DNA from: Tetrahymena thermophila SB210
Lineage: Eukaryota > Ciliophora > Oligohymenophorea > Hymenostomatida > Tetrahymenidae
Length of the DNA stretch: 64,000 nucleotides
Direction: 5' to 3'
Assembly: GCF_000189635.1 (NCBI RefSeq)
Contig: NW_002476571.1
Coordinates: 302,692-366,691 of the forward strand
This document shows, in pieces, positions 51,795 to 62,800 of this stretch (position 1 is its first letter; each line of letters opens with the position of its first letter). The translations under genes were made by a program, and so were the position numbers. A model generated the notes under the pieces. That model saw only the letters and a list, made by a program, of their open reading frames with translations, was not told where the DNA came from and searched no databases.

Positions 51795-52215
51795 GCTAAT
51801 TTGAAAGTTAAGTCAGTAAGTAAGTAAGAAATAAGCAAAATTAAATTTTTAGAATTTAGAATAGAAATTGTAAGGAATGAGGAAAAGTATTTACATTAAA
51901 GTAAAAAAGAAACTGTAAATAATTGTTTATTTTTATACATTTTACAGCTATAGATAAAATTAAAGTCTTTCATATTTACATAATAACTGCTTTCAAGTAA
52001 AAAATTTAACATGACAATATAAAAAATTCTAACCAAAATTTGAATTAGTATATTTTAAACCTTTTAAAGAAATTGTTTTGTCTCAATTAATTTGAAAATT
52101 ATTTAAATAGGTTAATCATAAATAAATTTTGCTGAAAAATCTACCAAAGGCTAAGGCTGGTAGAAAATAGAAAAATTGTTATAGATAAAGTGTTAATTTT
52201 TAGGAAAAAAATTTT

Positions 52216-52254
52216 AATTAATTAAAACCTTGATTTCAATTGAAATCAGGTAAC
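52216..52254 (-). promoter_or_regulatory. Conserved distal upstream block of C3
   Basis: This is a 39-bp block ('aattaattaaaaccttgat' then 'ttcaattgaaatcagg') about 620 bp upstream of the ATG. It is present at nearly the same distance (550-620 bp) in all five C units: 2438-2476, 20062-20100, 56023-56060 and 57384-57420. It is much better conserved than the surrounding spacer. It could be a regulatory element or part of an unseen 5' exon. Confidence 0.4.
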
Positions 52255-53039
52255 TTATTAAATTATACTTTTCAAGCCCCAAATAATATATCTATTTATA
52301 GAGTCAAGAATATATTATTGCCTAACAGTAATTTAAAATTACAACTTGTAAATGAAAAAACTGAGAGGATATAAATTTTTGTTTTTCATTTTTCATTTTT
52401 TTTAAAGTAAAAAAATAGTTAAACAAGTAACAGAAATAAAACAATTCATATCTTAAAATGATCATTTAAAAGCACTTTTTTCATAGGTTAAGAAAACATT
52501 TTTATTTGCATTTATATGGGTGACAATTCAAGGCTCATAAAATTTATATCTTAAAACTAGAAAAAAGAAGTAGCATAAATTTATAAATTCGTAAAATATT
52601 TAATTAGCAAGTAGAAAGAAAGAATATCATCAAAAAAAATATATAATAATCTATTGAGAATGCTCAAATTAGCAGGACCTGTTTTACCATTATAATTTAC
52701 TTCGTAATAAATACCTTTGTTATAGAAATAAGTATAAAATTAGAAATATAACTAATAATTTAAATGTATAGTTCAATAAAATTTGTTTTAAAACTATGCT
52801 AATTTAATAAATACTTTGATCGCTCAAAATTCTATTTCTTGCTGTAAATATTTTTATGAAATTTAAAAATTTGTATGGTGGTATTTTTTTAAAAAAAGTG
52901 ATTTTTATGAGCTTAATTAATGAGGATTTAGAATTATTAGGATTTAATAGATATCAAAGATGATATTAAAATTAGCTAAATTTAAATATGAAATAAAAAA
53001 AATTTACAAAAATTATGCTTTAAAAAATTATATATTTTA

Positions 53040-53490
53040 TGTAAACAAAGTAAAAAATACTTTAAAATTAATTTATTTACTTTATTTTAAACACAATAAT
53101 TTAAAGCAAATTAAGAAATATGCCTGAAAAATAGTGCCTTTCATGTATAGACTTGGAGAGTATTTTGGTTTGCATTTATATTAGTAAAAAATCATAAAAT
53201 AAAAAAGTTATCAAAATTTAAAATAAATAAATTATTTTATTATTACCTAAAATGTTTATTTCTATGGTCAAAATTTTTCAAAAAGATATTTATTTTCTTA
53301 CATTTTTTAAATTTCATTTTCGCTGGTTAATTTATAAATAATTGATAGAAAAACTAATTAGCCAGCCAGCCTTCTATTTTTGCTCATAACAAATTTAGAA
53401 AAATACGTAGTTTCAAATAACATTTAATTTGCATAATTAAACCTTAATTTACTTATATTATTTTTAGTATATTTTCACTCAAAAAAAACA
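53040..53490. repeat. R1 dispersed repeat copy
   Basis: This R1 copy shares landmarks with the copies at 3121-3740 and 16470-16860: 'tttatttactttattttaaacac', 'tttcattttcgctgg' and 'tacgtagtttcaaata'. No conserved reading frame is present. Confidence 0.5.
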
Positions 53491-53759
53491 AAGATTAAAT
53501 TACAAAAATTTAAAAAGCGGAGTTGATTTTTTTTAAATTTCGCTTAAAAATTTATGAGTGTCTCATGATAGAACATTTTTTAGATAGCTTATTACCTCAA
53601 TTTAAAATAAACCAAAAATCATTTTTAAGTACTACTATTAGTATTTCATATAATCATATGTAAGTTATATTGATTAAATTTAAATAAATTCAACATATTT
53701 AGTATTTTATGAATTTGATCTTTCTTTATCTATGAATATATATGATGCTGTAAATTTAG

Positions 53760-54571
53760 AAAAGAAATAAATTAAATGCAATTTAATCTGTTTATTTAAA
53801 TTTATTTTGTTATAATTTACTGATTTTAAAGGAAAAAACATTCACTCTATAATTGTTTTGTTGATCTTTTACTAAAAATTTATTTTCCATTTCTTTTATG
53901 AAAAGAAATTGATTAACATTTTAAATTTCATTTTGATTAATTCTTAATTCATTTAAGCAAATTATTGAAGGGTTATTTAAATTAAAAAAAGCAACAAAAA
54001 TGTAAATTATATGCCTAAATTATAGTTTTTATCTTCACTGATGGAAGTACTAGAGAGTGATATTTGAAGATGCAGGATTATAAGAAAAAGGTTGTGTTAA
54101 TATATGGATCTAAAAAGTATATATTATGTTAAATGCTGGATTATTATACGCTCTCTCCATCAAGCAAATATTATCTATCTTAACAATTTGCAATTCATCC
54201 TTATTGGAGTAAAAAAAAATTTAATGATGTTAAAAAAAGTAAATGAATAAGTTTCTTTATCCTGTGAGTTCACTGAGTATCCAGGTTAGCATTAATTGCA
54301 TTCACGAAATGAGTAGCTTGAGCTAAATTTATAAGCACAAGAAAAACAATTTATATTTTCATTTTCATATGTTCTACTAGAACAAAATTTAATGCAATTA
54401 TATTTATTCTGATCAAAATAAAATGGGTATTTGCATCCAAGTTACTTAAAGCTTTTATTGCAATAGTAATCTTAACAGACATGGTTATTAAAAATTATCA
54501 TGTTTTTGTCCAAAACAAAGGAAAGTTATGTTTAGTATTAAATGGATAATTATCAAAGTCTTCAATTTCAT
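53760..54571 (-). pseudogene. S3: solo, broken copy of the giant-gene N-terminal module
   Basis: An ATG at 54571-54569 opens a signal peptide (MKLKTLIIIHLILNITFLCF, then GQKHDNF). A frameshift follows, and the Cys-module motifs continue out of frame until TGA. Exon-2-like sequence reaches about 54040. Its donor reads GATAAAAAC, the same defect as in S1, S2 and S4. A downstream block at about 53800-53930 reads 'FLFIKEMENKFLVKDQQ', similar to sequence downstream of the intact modules. No giant body follows. Confidence 0.72.
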
Positions 54572-55033
54572 TAACTTTTAATATATTGTTTAATGTATTT
54601 GTTTGTAATTTGTAGTTTGTTCGCAACATTCTTAATAAACAGGCCTTTAAAAAATAAAGACATAAATTTTAATTAAATACAATGAGAAAAATCAACAGCT
54701 TTTTAAATTATTATTATCAATTTTTAATTTTTCTGTTAACGTATTTTAAAAAAGTAGATGTACTCATTTATATGATCAAAAATAAATTTTTAAAAATTTT
54801 TGAGATGAAAAAAAATAAAAATATATATATAATACAGTTTGTCTAATTTATCATTAGTAATTTATTTCCTTTCATTTTTAAATAATTCAATTAATTTCAA
54901 AAAAATATAAACTTATAAAATAATATTTTGATTTAAAATTGGATATAATACGTTATATATATATATGTAATTATATAACCTAACTTGATATTTATGTTCA
55001 AAATTTTAAAATAGTTTCTAATTAATTTTAAAA

Positions 55034-55417
55034 TCAGAAGAGTAAAGCTAAAATAGTTATGAAGAAACCTGATAAGGCCAATAGTGATCCATTCATAGCT
55101 TGAATGCAAGAAGTATATCCATTAGCATAAGTAGCAACTGTGGTATCACCCTTAGTAGTGGGGTCATTAATATAAGTATTAGCACAACTTTTAGCACAAC
55201 TTAAATAAGCACTGAAGCTACCATTGTTTGATGAGCAAATAATACATGTGGAGTAAGCTTTTGCAGCATCAGCGCAAGTGGTAGCAAGACAGGTTGGAAG
55301 TACCAAAGCTGTAACGCAATTCTTAGCAGTTTAAGTAACAGATGAGCTAGCCCAAGACGGCGTATCACATTTAACAGCATTAAAAGCAATAATTGCTATT
55401 AAGATGATGACTTTCAT
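55034..55417 (-). CDS. C4: small secreted cysteine-rich protein with a GPI-anchor-like C-terminus
   Basis: The gene encodes 127 residues from ATG 55417-55415 to TGA 55036-55034. The signal peptide (MKVIILIAIIAFNAVKC) ends before 'DTPSWASSS'. Eight further cysteines follow the family pattern: 'NCVTALVLPTCLATTC', 'STCIICSSN', 'YLSCAKSCANTYIND', 'GYTSC'. An Asn-Gly-Ser site precedes the hydrophobic tail 'LLALSGFFITILALLF', typical of GPI-anchor addition. One in-frame TAA codes for Gln. It is about 60-65% identical by eye to C3 and C5. Predicted extracellular, membrane-anchored. The out-of-frame ORF at 55201-55389 is a shadow. Confidence 0.88.
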
Positions 55418-55590
55418 TTTAATTACTTATTTATATTATTTATTTGATATAATTCTTTTTAGTATTAATTTATTATTATTTCGTTTGAATTCCTTGATAG
55501 ATTTAAAATAGGTTTATTTAAACTTCGAATTAGGGATAAATCAGCAGTAAAATAGAGCTGAAATTAATAATCACTAAAAATAAGGGAGTT

Positions 55591-55617
55591 TATTTAAAAG
55601 GCTCTCAGTTTTATTCC
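55591..55617 (-). promoter_or_regulatory. Conserved proximal upstream block of C4
   Basis: This block ('tatttaaaaggctctcagtt' on the plus strand) lies about 175 bp upstream of the C4 ATG and matches the blocks upstream of C3 and C5. It is a candidate promoter element by conservation and constant distance. Confidence 0.4.
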
Positions 55618-56081
55618 ATGTACTTTGAAAGTTAAGAAAGTAGAAATAAGCAAAATAAAATTTTTTTAGAATTCAAATGACAAATTTTAAGTAAGGAAGA
55701 TAAATATTTACAAATTTTTAAAAAGTAAAAAAAAGAAACTGTAAATTGTTGTTATTTTTTTATATTTTGAAGTTATAGATAAATTCTTGTCTTTAATGTC
55801 TAAATTGTGACTATATTCAAGAAGAAAATAAATCAATAGAAATAAAATAATAATCTAAATTTGAACTAGTTTTTTTTAAATTGTAAATGAAATTCTTTGT
55901 ATCAATAAATTTGAAAATTAATAGGTAAACAAAAAATAACTTTTGCTTTATTTATTTTTGATGAATCGTAGGAAATAGAAAAATTGTTATAGATAATACG
56001 TTAATTTTTAGAAAAAAATTTAAATTAATTAAAGCTTTGATCTCAATTGAAATCAGGTAATTTATTAAAGTATAGCTAAAC

Positions 56082-56129
56082 GCCTAATTAAAATCTAGTG
56101 GAATGACAACCACTAGATATTAATTAGGC
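56082..56129. repeat. 20-bp-arm perfect-like palindrome (hairpin)
   Basis: Arm 1 (56082-56101, gcctaattaaaatctagtgg) and arm 2 (56110-56129) are inverted copies matching at 19 of 20 positions, with an 8-base loop. None of the other four C units has it at this point. It may be a small MITE or excision remnant; a terminator role is possible but unsupported. Confidence 0.85.
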
Positions 56130-56378
56130 TAGGTTTTTAAATAAAAAATATTTTTTAAAATCATTTTTTAAAAGAATTTATATTGTTAAAAATTTAAAAT
56201 AAATTTGATAATTTAATTTTTTTTATATTTTTAAATGAATGAATCTAATATTGTAAGATAATATCTTGATTGTAAATTTGGATATAATAAATTAAATGTG
56301 AATACATAGTCAAACTTAATAAATACATTCAAATATTACAAATAAATTAATTTTATGGAGTTATATTTAATTTAAAAA

Positions 56379-56765
56379 TCAGAAGAGCAAAGCGAAAACA
56401 GCTAAGAAGAAAGTTGATAAGGCCAATATCTATCCATTAATAGCTTGAATACAAGAAGTATATCCGTTAGCATAAGCAGCAACTGTAGTATTATCCTTAG
56501 TAGTGGGATCATTAATAAAAATAGTAGCACAATCTTTAGCGCAATTTAAATAGGAACTGTAGCTACCATTATAAGATTAACAAAAGATACAAAGGGAGTA
56601 AGCAACTGCAGCATCAATGCAAGTTGTATCAATACAATCGGGAGTCTTCAAAGCTGAAACGCAGTTTAATGAAGTTTCAAAAGCAGATTGGCTAAGCCAA
56701 GAGGGAGTTTCAACACATTGAACAGTATTCAATACAATAATTGCTAATAATATGAGGGCTTTCAT
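56379..56765 (-). CDS. C5: small secreted cysteine-rich protein with a GPI-anchor-like C-terminus
   Basis: The gene encodes 128 residues from ATG 56765-56763 to TGA 56381-56379. The standard code truncates it at an internal TAA (just left of 56577) that is Gln in 'CIFCQSYNGS'. It has a signal peptide (MKALILLAIIVLNTVQC), then the family core: 'NCVSALKTPDCIDTTC', 'YSLCIFC', 'YLNCAKDCATIFINDPTT', 'GYTSC'. A hydrophobic tail after ING ends in LLF. The core shares its length and cysteine spacing with C4, and its N-terminus is closest to C3. Predicted cell-surface, GPI-anchored. The role is unknown. Confidence 0.88.
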
Positions 56766-58259
56766 TTTTAATTACTTTTTTATTTAATTTGTATGATGTG
56801 TATTTTTTAATATTAATTAATTTATAATATTTAGAAATCCTCAATAGATATAAAATAAATAAGTAAGTTAATTTTCAATTTCGAATTAGTTATAGATTAG
56901 TAGAGAAATAGATTTGAAATTAGTAATTAATTTTAAAAAAAGAGGCATATTTAAAAGACTCTCAATTTAATTTCATCTATTTTGAAATTTAAGTAAGAAA
57001 GTAATAAGTAAAATTAAATTTTTAGAATTTAGAAAATAGATTTTAAGGAAAGAGGAAAAATATTTACAAATAAAATAAAAAAGAAACTGTAAAGTACTAC
57101 TAATATTTATGTACATTTTGCAGTTATAGATAAAATTATTGTATTTCTACATAGTAACTCCTTTCAAGTAGAAAATTAATCAATAGAAAAACAAAATAAA
57201 AGTTATAATAAAAACTTGAATTAGTATAATTTAAACCTATTAAACAAATGTTTGCCTCAATTAATTTGAAAATTATTTAAATAGGTTAATAATAAATAAC
57301 TTTAGCTAAAAAATTAGCCAAAATGAGAGGTAGAAAATAAAAAAATTGTTATAGATAAAGTGCTAATTTTAAGAAAAAAATTTAATTAATTAAAACCTTG
57401 ATCTCAATTGAAATCTGATAGCTTATTAAATTACATTTGACTGACTAACTCTCAAATAATATATCTATTTATAGAGTCTCTCAAGAATATATATTTGCCT
57501 AGAAATGTCGTAAAGTTATAAATTGTAGAGGAAAGTACTGGAAAAAATATTTTAACAAGTAACTGAAAAAAACAATTCATATCTTAAAATAATCATTTTA
57601 TAGTAATTTTTTCATAGCTTTAGAAAACATTTTTATTCGGATTTGTATTTTGGACTTTTCAAAGTTACATATTTGTAACATAAAACTAGATAAAAGAAAT
57701 AAAGTTAATTTATAAATTCGTAAAGTATTTGCAAATAGATAGAAGATCATTAAAAAATATAATATTTTAATGAGGATGCTCAAATTGGCAGGTACTTTCT
57801 TACCACTATAATTTACTTTGTAATAAATACATATATAATAGAAGCCAGCGCAAAATTAACAAAATTAGAAATTAATTTGTTTTAACAATAATTTAAATAT
57901 ACAATTCAACAAAATTTCTAATAAAATAATATGAATTTAATAAAAACTTTGACATCTCTATATTTTATAATTAATAAATACTTTATTATGAAAAAAATTT
58001 TATTGGTATTTTGGAAAAAAATTCAATTTAGGCCATATTTTTTCTGAGCTTAATTAATGAGGATTTGGAGTTATTAGAATTCAAAAGATCAAAGATTATA
58101 TAAAACTTAGCTAAATTTAAATATTTTTTCTTAAAAAAATAATAAGAATGACTTGAAATAATTTTTATTTACAAACTCTTTAAAAAATTATGTTTTTTTA
58201 AGTTATATTGATAAAATTAAAATAAATTCAATAAATATAGCTAAATTCTATTTTATGCG
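56766..58259. repeat. Upstream segment of C5, then an R2 repeat
   Basis: There is no gene here. The proximal block (56948-56974) and distal block (57384-57420) of the C family are present. AT-rich sequence homologous to the C1 and C3 upstream regions follows, with an R2 copy at about 58010-58140. The short minus-strand open frame at 57598-57783 is not conserved in the other units. Confidence 0.5.
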
Positions 58260-59119
58260 TTTGATCTTTATATATGAATATGATCCTATAAAATTAGAAG
58301 AAGAAAAAATTTATATAATGCTATTTAATATTTCAATTTCAATTTATTTAGCTATTATTAACTGATTTTTAAAGGGAAAACATTGATTATATAGCTTTTT
58401 TGTTGATCTTTTACTAAATTTTTTTTCCCCTCTTTCTTTTATGAAAAAACTTAATTAATATTATTAATTTCATTTTGATTATATCTTAAAACATTTAAGC
58501 AAATCATTGAATGGCTAGTTTAATTAAAAAAACAACAAAAAACATAAATTATATGTCTAAATTATAGTTTTTATCTTCACTGATGAATATGCTAAAGAAT
58601 GATATTTGACCAACCACTTAAGTTGAAGGAAAATAAGAAAATAAAGGGCAGATTTATAGCTAAGATAGATCTAAAAAATAGCTATTACATTACATGCTGG
58701 ATTCATATACACTCTCTTCATGATAAAGATGTTAATCATCTTAACAATTCTCAATGCATCCTTACTGGAGTAAAAAAATGTAATGAAATTAAGAAAAATA
58801 AATAAATAATTAAATTACTTTATCATGTGGGTTTACTGAGTATCCAGGTTAGCATTAATATCATTCAGTAGATAAGTAGTTGAGAAAAATTTATAAGCGA
58901 AGGCATTCCATATTTTAGTTTACATATGTTCTACTAGGACAAAATTAAATGCAATTATAGTTATTCTGATAAATATAAAATGGGTATTTACATCCAAGAC
59001 AATCAAAACTTTAATTAAATATCTTAAGAGACCTGATTATATTAAGAAACATCATACTCTTGTCCAAAAAAAAGGAAAGTTATATTTAGTATGATAATCA
59101 TCAATGTCTTCAACTTCAT
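58260..59119 (-). pseudogene. S4: solo, broken copy of the giant-gene N-terminal module
   Basis: An ATG at 59119-59117 opens MKLKTLMIIILNITFLFF and 'GQEYDVSQYNQVSQD', then reaches TGA after about 38 codons because of deletions. Module sequence is recognisable to about 58570, with the same GATAAAAAC donor defect as S1-S3. It is the most eroded of the four solo copies. No giant body follows. Confidence 0.7.
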
Positions 59120-59897
59120 TAATTTTTAAGTATTATTTTGCAATATTTGTTAGTAATTTTTAGTTTGTAAGCAACATTCTTAATAAATAAACCTTGTCAA
59201 AATAAAGATATCAAATTTAAATACAATCAGAAAAATCAATAGATTTTGAAATTATTTTTATTTTACTTTTAACATATTTAAAAAAAAAATGTTAAAAAAA
59301 AATAACTTTTTAAAAATTTTTGAGATGAAAAAAACATTTAAAAATAAATAAATTAAAATATTCTTTTAAATAAAAATTTATTTGTTATCCTACCTTGTTT
59401 ATTAAGTAATCTGTTATAATTTTTAATCAAAACAAGATACTAACTAAGTTTTATTCATTTTTAGTAAATAATATATATAAATTCTTTTAAAATTTTCATT
59501 AATTTATGAAAAAGTGGAAATATTTTAATTAGCCTTAGTAATTTGAAATTCAAATAAAGAAATATTTGTTTTTGCTATGATTGATTTTTTAATATGTCTT
59601 TTTCACTACAAAGAAATTTAATTCCTTCAATATTATAAAAATTTATAAAAGTAAAATAAAATAAATTTAAACATTAAAATAAACTTGATTTTATTTTCAG
59701 CATTCCAAATAAAAAGATGTAGAAATAAATATGATTTTAATTATTTCAAATATAATTTTGTAAATTCAAAAATAAAATCAGTTAAAAACTAATTTATACA
59801 AATAAAAACAATTTAAATAAAAATTTTTTATCTTTAATAAAGTTATTATTTTTATCTTTTAAGTTAAAATTTTTTTTATTTTAGAAATAACTTCTAT
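59120..59897. other. Spacer and shared 3' flank of G5
   Basis: There is no gene here. From about 59490 it matches the flank found beyond the stops of G2-G4 ('tttatgaaaaagtggaaatattttaatt' region). The first part is plain AT-rich spacer. Confidence 0.45.
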
Positions 59898-62800
59898 TCA
59901 TTTTAGATTTTTATCTAAATTACAATTCTCTAGTGCTTATTTATAGAAATGATTTTTTAGTTGTTAGCTAATTCTTGAACTTCTAACTTTGAATTAACTT
60001 TACTCAAACAGTTTTGATTGTAAATACCACTTTTAATTCTTTAAATTTGCTTCCATACCAATAATTTAACTTAAAGAGTTTTGAACTATTTTCCATAGAT
60101 AATTTATTCTTAATAAATTTATCTACTTTTAATAAGTAAGTTAATAAATAGAGTTTGGAATTAATTTGGATATATAAACTTAGAACTTTTATAAGATATT
60201 ATAGTTATTTTTATCATAAGGAATCGGTCTTTAAATTAATAATAAGAGCAAGATTGCTAGGAAACTCACATTTAAGGCAATCAAAATAATTTATAATAGT
60301 TATTAAAATAATAGATTATCTGTAACTAATATCATTTATATTATTAATATACTTATTATAACTAATTTGCAAGATAGTTAATCAATATTATTTAACTACT
60401 ATCTTTAATAAGGACTTACTTTTATCAAAACTATTAGATAAATAAGCATAAAAAATTATAAAAACTAAGCTTTTAGTAATGGTGAAGCTCTAATTAAATT
60501 TAGAAATATAACAAGAGATGCTCTTGCTTGATTTCTAGTTAAATCCCAATAATAAGACTTTACTTTATATTCCTATTAATAAAAAAAATTTTATTAAAAA
60601 AAATGCTTTTGTTTTATTAAAAAACTATTTACTTAGTACAAAAGACCATACTTCTTCAGATAAAGCAAGCTTTATAATTTTTATCTATTTCTGTACAAAA
60701 TAATATAAAATGACGCAGGTATTATAATGAACCATATAAAAAGTAATGGACCTACTAAAAATAGTAATATTTTAATGTGTTATTAAGTGTAGCATTCATT
60801 CTACATTTCAGTAATAATATATAGATTACCTCCCATATCTCTGCAAGATGAAGACTATATCAATACTTTAATTACAGAAGAACTAAAGAATAAGTATATT
60901 AATATGAAAGAAGAAATCAAAAATGAAAAGTCATCTATCTTAAAGATTTTTGTGAGGAATTTTACTAACTGGATCAAAAAATATATGGTAATTATTTAGA
61001 AATTTATAAATATAACTCTCATAGCATACAAAGGAATTTAGATATCATAGCTACTAAATATACAATCTAAATTATAAACTGTATGCTATACAGGATCACC
61101 ACCTCCAATTTCAGCAACAGAGATAAATTATTAAGTCTACATACCTAAGTTATTTATTAATGCTATAAACTATAAATAATTGATAAGAATTTTCATGTAA
61201 GAAGAAGCACTACTAATGTTTTGATTTTATAATAAAATTATTTTGAGCTTTCTTAAATAAAACCATTCCATTTTTTTTTATATTAATGCCAGCTATCTTT
61301 AAATTTAGAAGATTAAATAAACACAAATTATTATCAAAAGCAAAAATAGTATTAGGATAGAGTAAGTTGAATTCTACTTAGAGCATTCTTAGCATTAAAT
61401 TCCGCCATTACTTCTTCCATATCTTGATCCCCAAACAATTCCTTAAGTATCACAAGATTCACAAATAGCTCCTACATGTCCTATTTAGCATCCAAACTTA
61501 TTTAAAGGGTCTTCTGGGGTACAAAATTCTGGGTTTATACATTAGTAAATTTAGTCTGAATGCTAATTCTTACTCCAATACCCATTTTATAACTATATGG
61601 TATTTTAATAACAATTTTTAGAACCTATTGGGCATTTGAGACACTGCAAATTTTCCAATTAATTTGGATCTTGTAAGCAATAATTACCTATTTAAAAAAT
61701 ATTTGCTAGTTAATTATTTGAAGCATATTTAAGAATATTTGGTAAAAATAGAGTGTTTTTATTATTGAGTTAAATTTAAAAATTATTTTTTAAATAGTAA
61801 TCAAAATAAAATTGTTAAGATAAAATTTTTGGTTATTTGATTTTTAAAGTATTTTTAAAAAGTAAATAAAAATATTATAGTTGAGGGGCGGTTTAAAAAA
61901 AAGTCAACTACATAGAACAAAATAATTTCATATTATTATTTTTTTTAGAAAATTTACTAAAAATAGGTCCGACCTCGAGGGTGACCTCTATTTTTTGGTA
62001 AGAATTGCGAGGTTATTCATTTTTAATAGTATTTTTTCATGATTTGAAGTTGCAAAAGAAGCTGGTGTTTTTGATTTATGTTAAGAAAAAAGCTAAAAAT
62101 GGTATTAAATTTTTATTGATAAAACTGTAGATAATCCAAAAACTAATTCAGTTAGTTTTATTAAAATACTTATTTAATATCTTTGAAAACTTTTATTTAT
62201 TTAAAATAGATTATTTGCAATTAATATAGCAATAAAGAAAATTTGATCAGCTATTACTAAATACATTCAATAAATCTTTTAATTTCTTTTATATCTTGAA
62301 ATCATTGTTAAATAAAAATTTACCTTATTAGCAAGTAAAACATATTTTATACTTCTACAAAGTTTGTAAAATTTCTCCTTACTAACACTTCCTAAAGTTA
62401 ACATCAATAGAGATACTTAGCTCTTGATAGTCAAATTTAAAAGTTGTGGTATTTAAAATAGGGATAGGGCTAACTGTTTTAACTGTGATAGAGGAGTTAG
62501 CATTAGGTTGATAAGAATAAGACACATTAAAAACGAAACCAAATTAATCAAAATTATAATTCTATCTGAGGTCACCATAAAGCCCAACTTCTTAACTTTA
62601 CAATTCAAGTAAATAGCTACTAAATTCAATCAGGATTTCTTAATTTATCTAATTAGTATTTTTAAAAAAATTAACTTCTCTCATTTCTTCATCAATTAGT
62701 CTCATTATTATAGGTGAAGATGTACTACCGCTTTATAAATTTTCTAATTTAGCACTTTAAATCTTTAAATCATCTTGCATTTAATTTTTAACATCCAAAT

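Larger units (their letters stand above)
51595..53036. repeat. Upstream segment of C3, then an R2 repeat
   Basis: There is no gene here. It holds the C-family proximal block (51768-51794) and distal block (52216-52254), then AT-rich duplicated sequence shared with C1 and C5, and an R2 copy at about 52890-52990. Confidence 0.5.
55418..56378. other. Upstream segment of C4 and spacer to C5
   Basis: There is no gene here. It contains the proximal block (55591-55617), the distal block (56023-56060), and immediately beyond it the long palindrome at 56082-56129. The rest is AT-rich. Confidence 0.5.
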
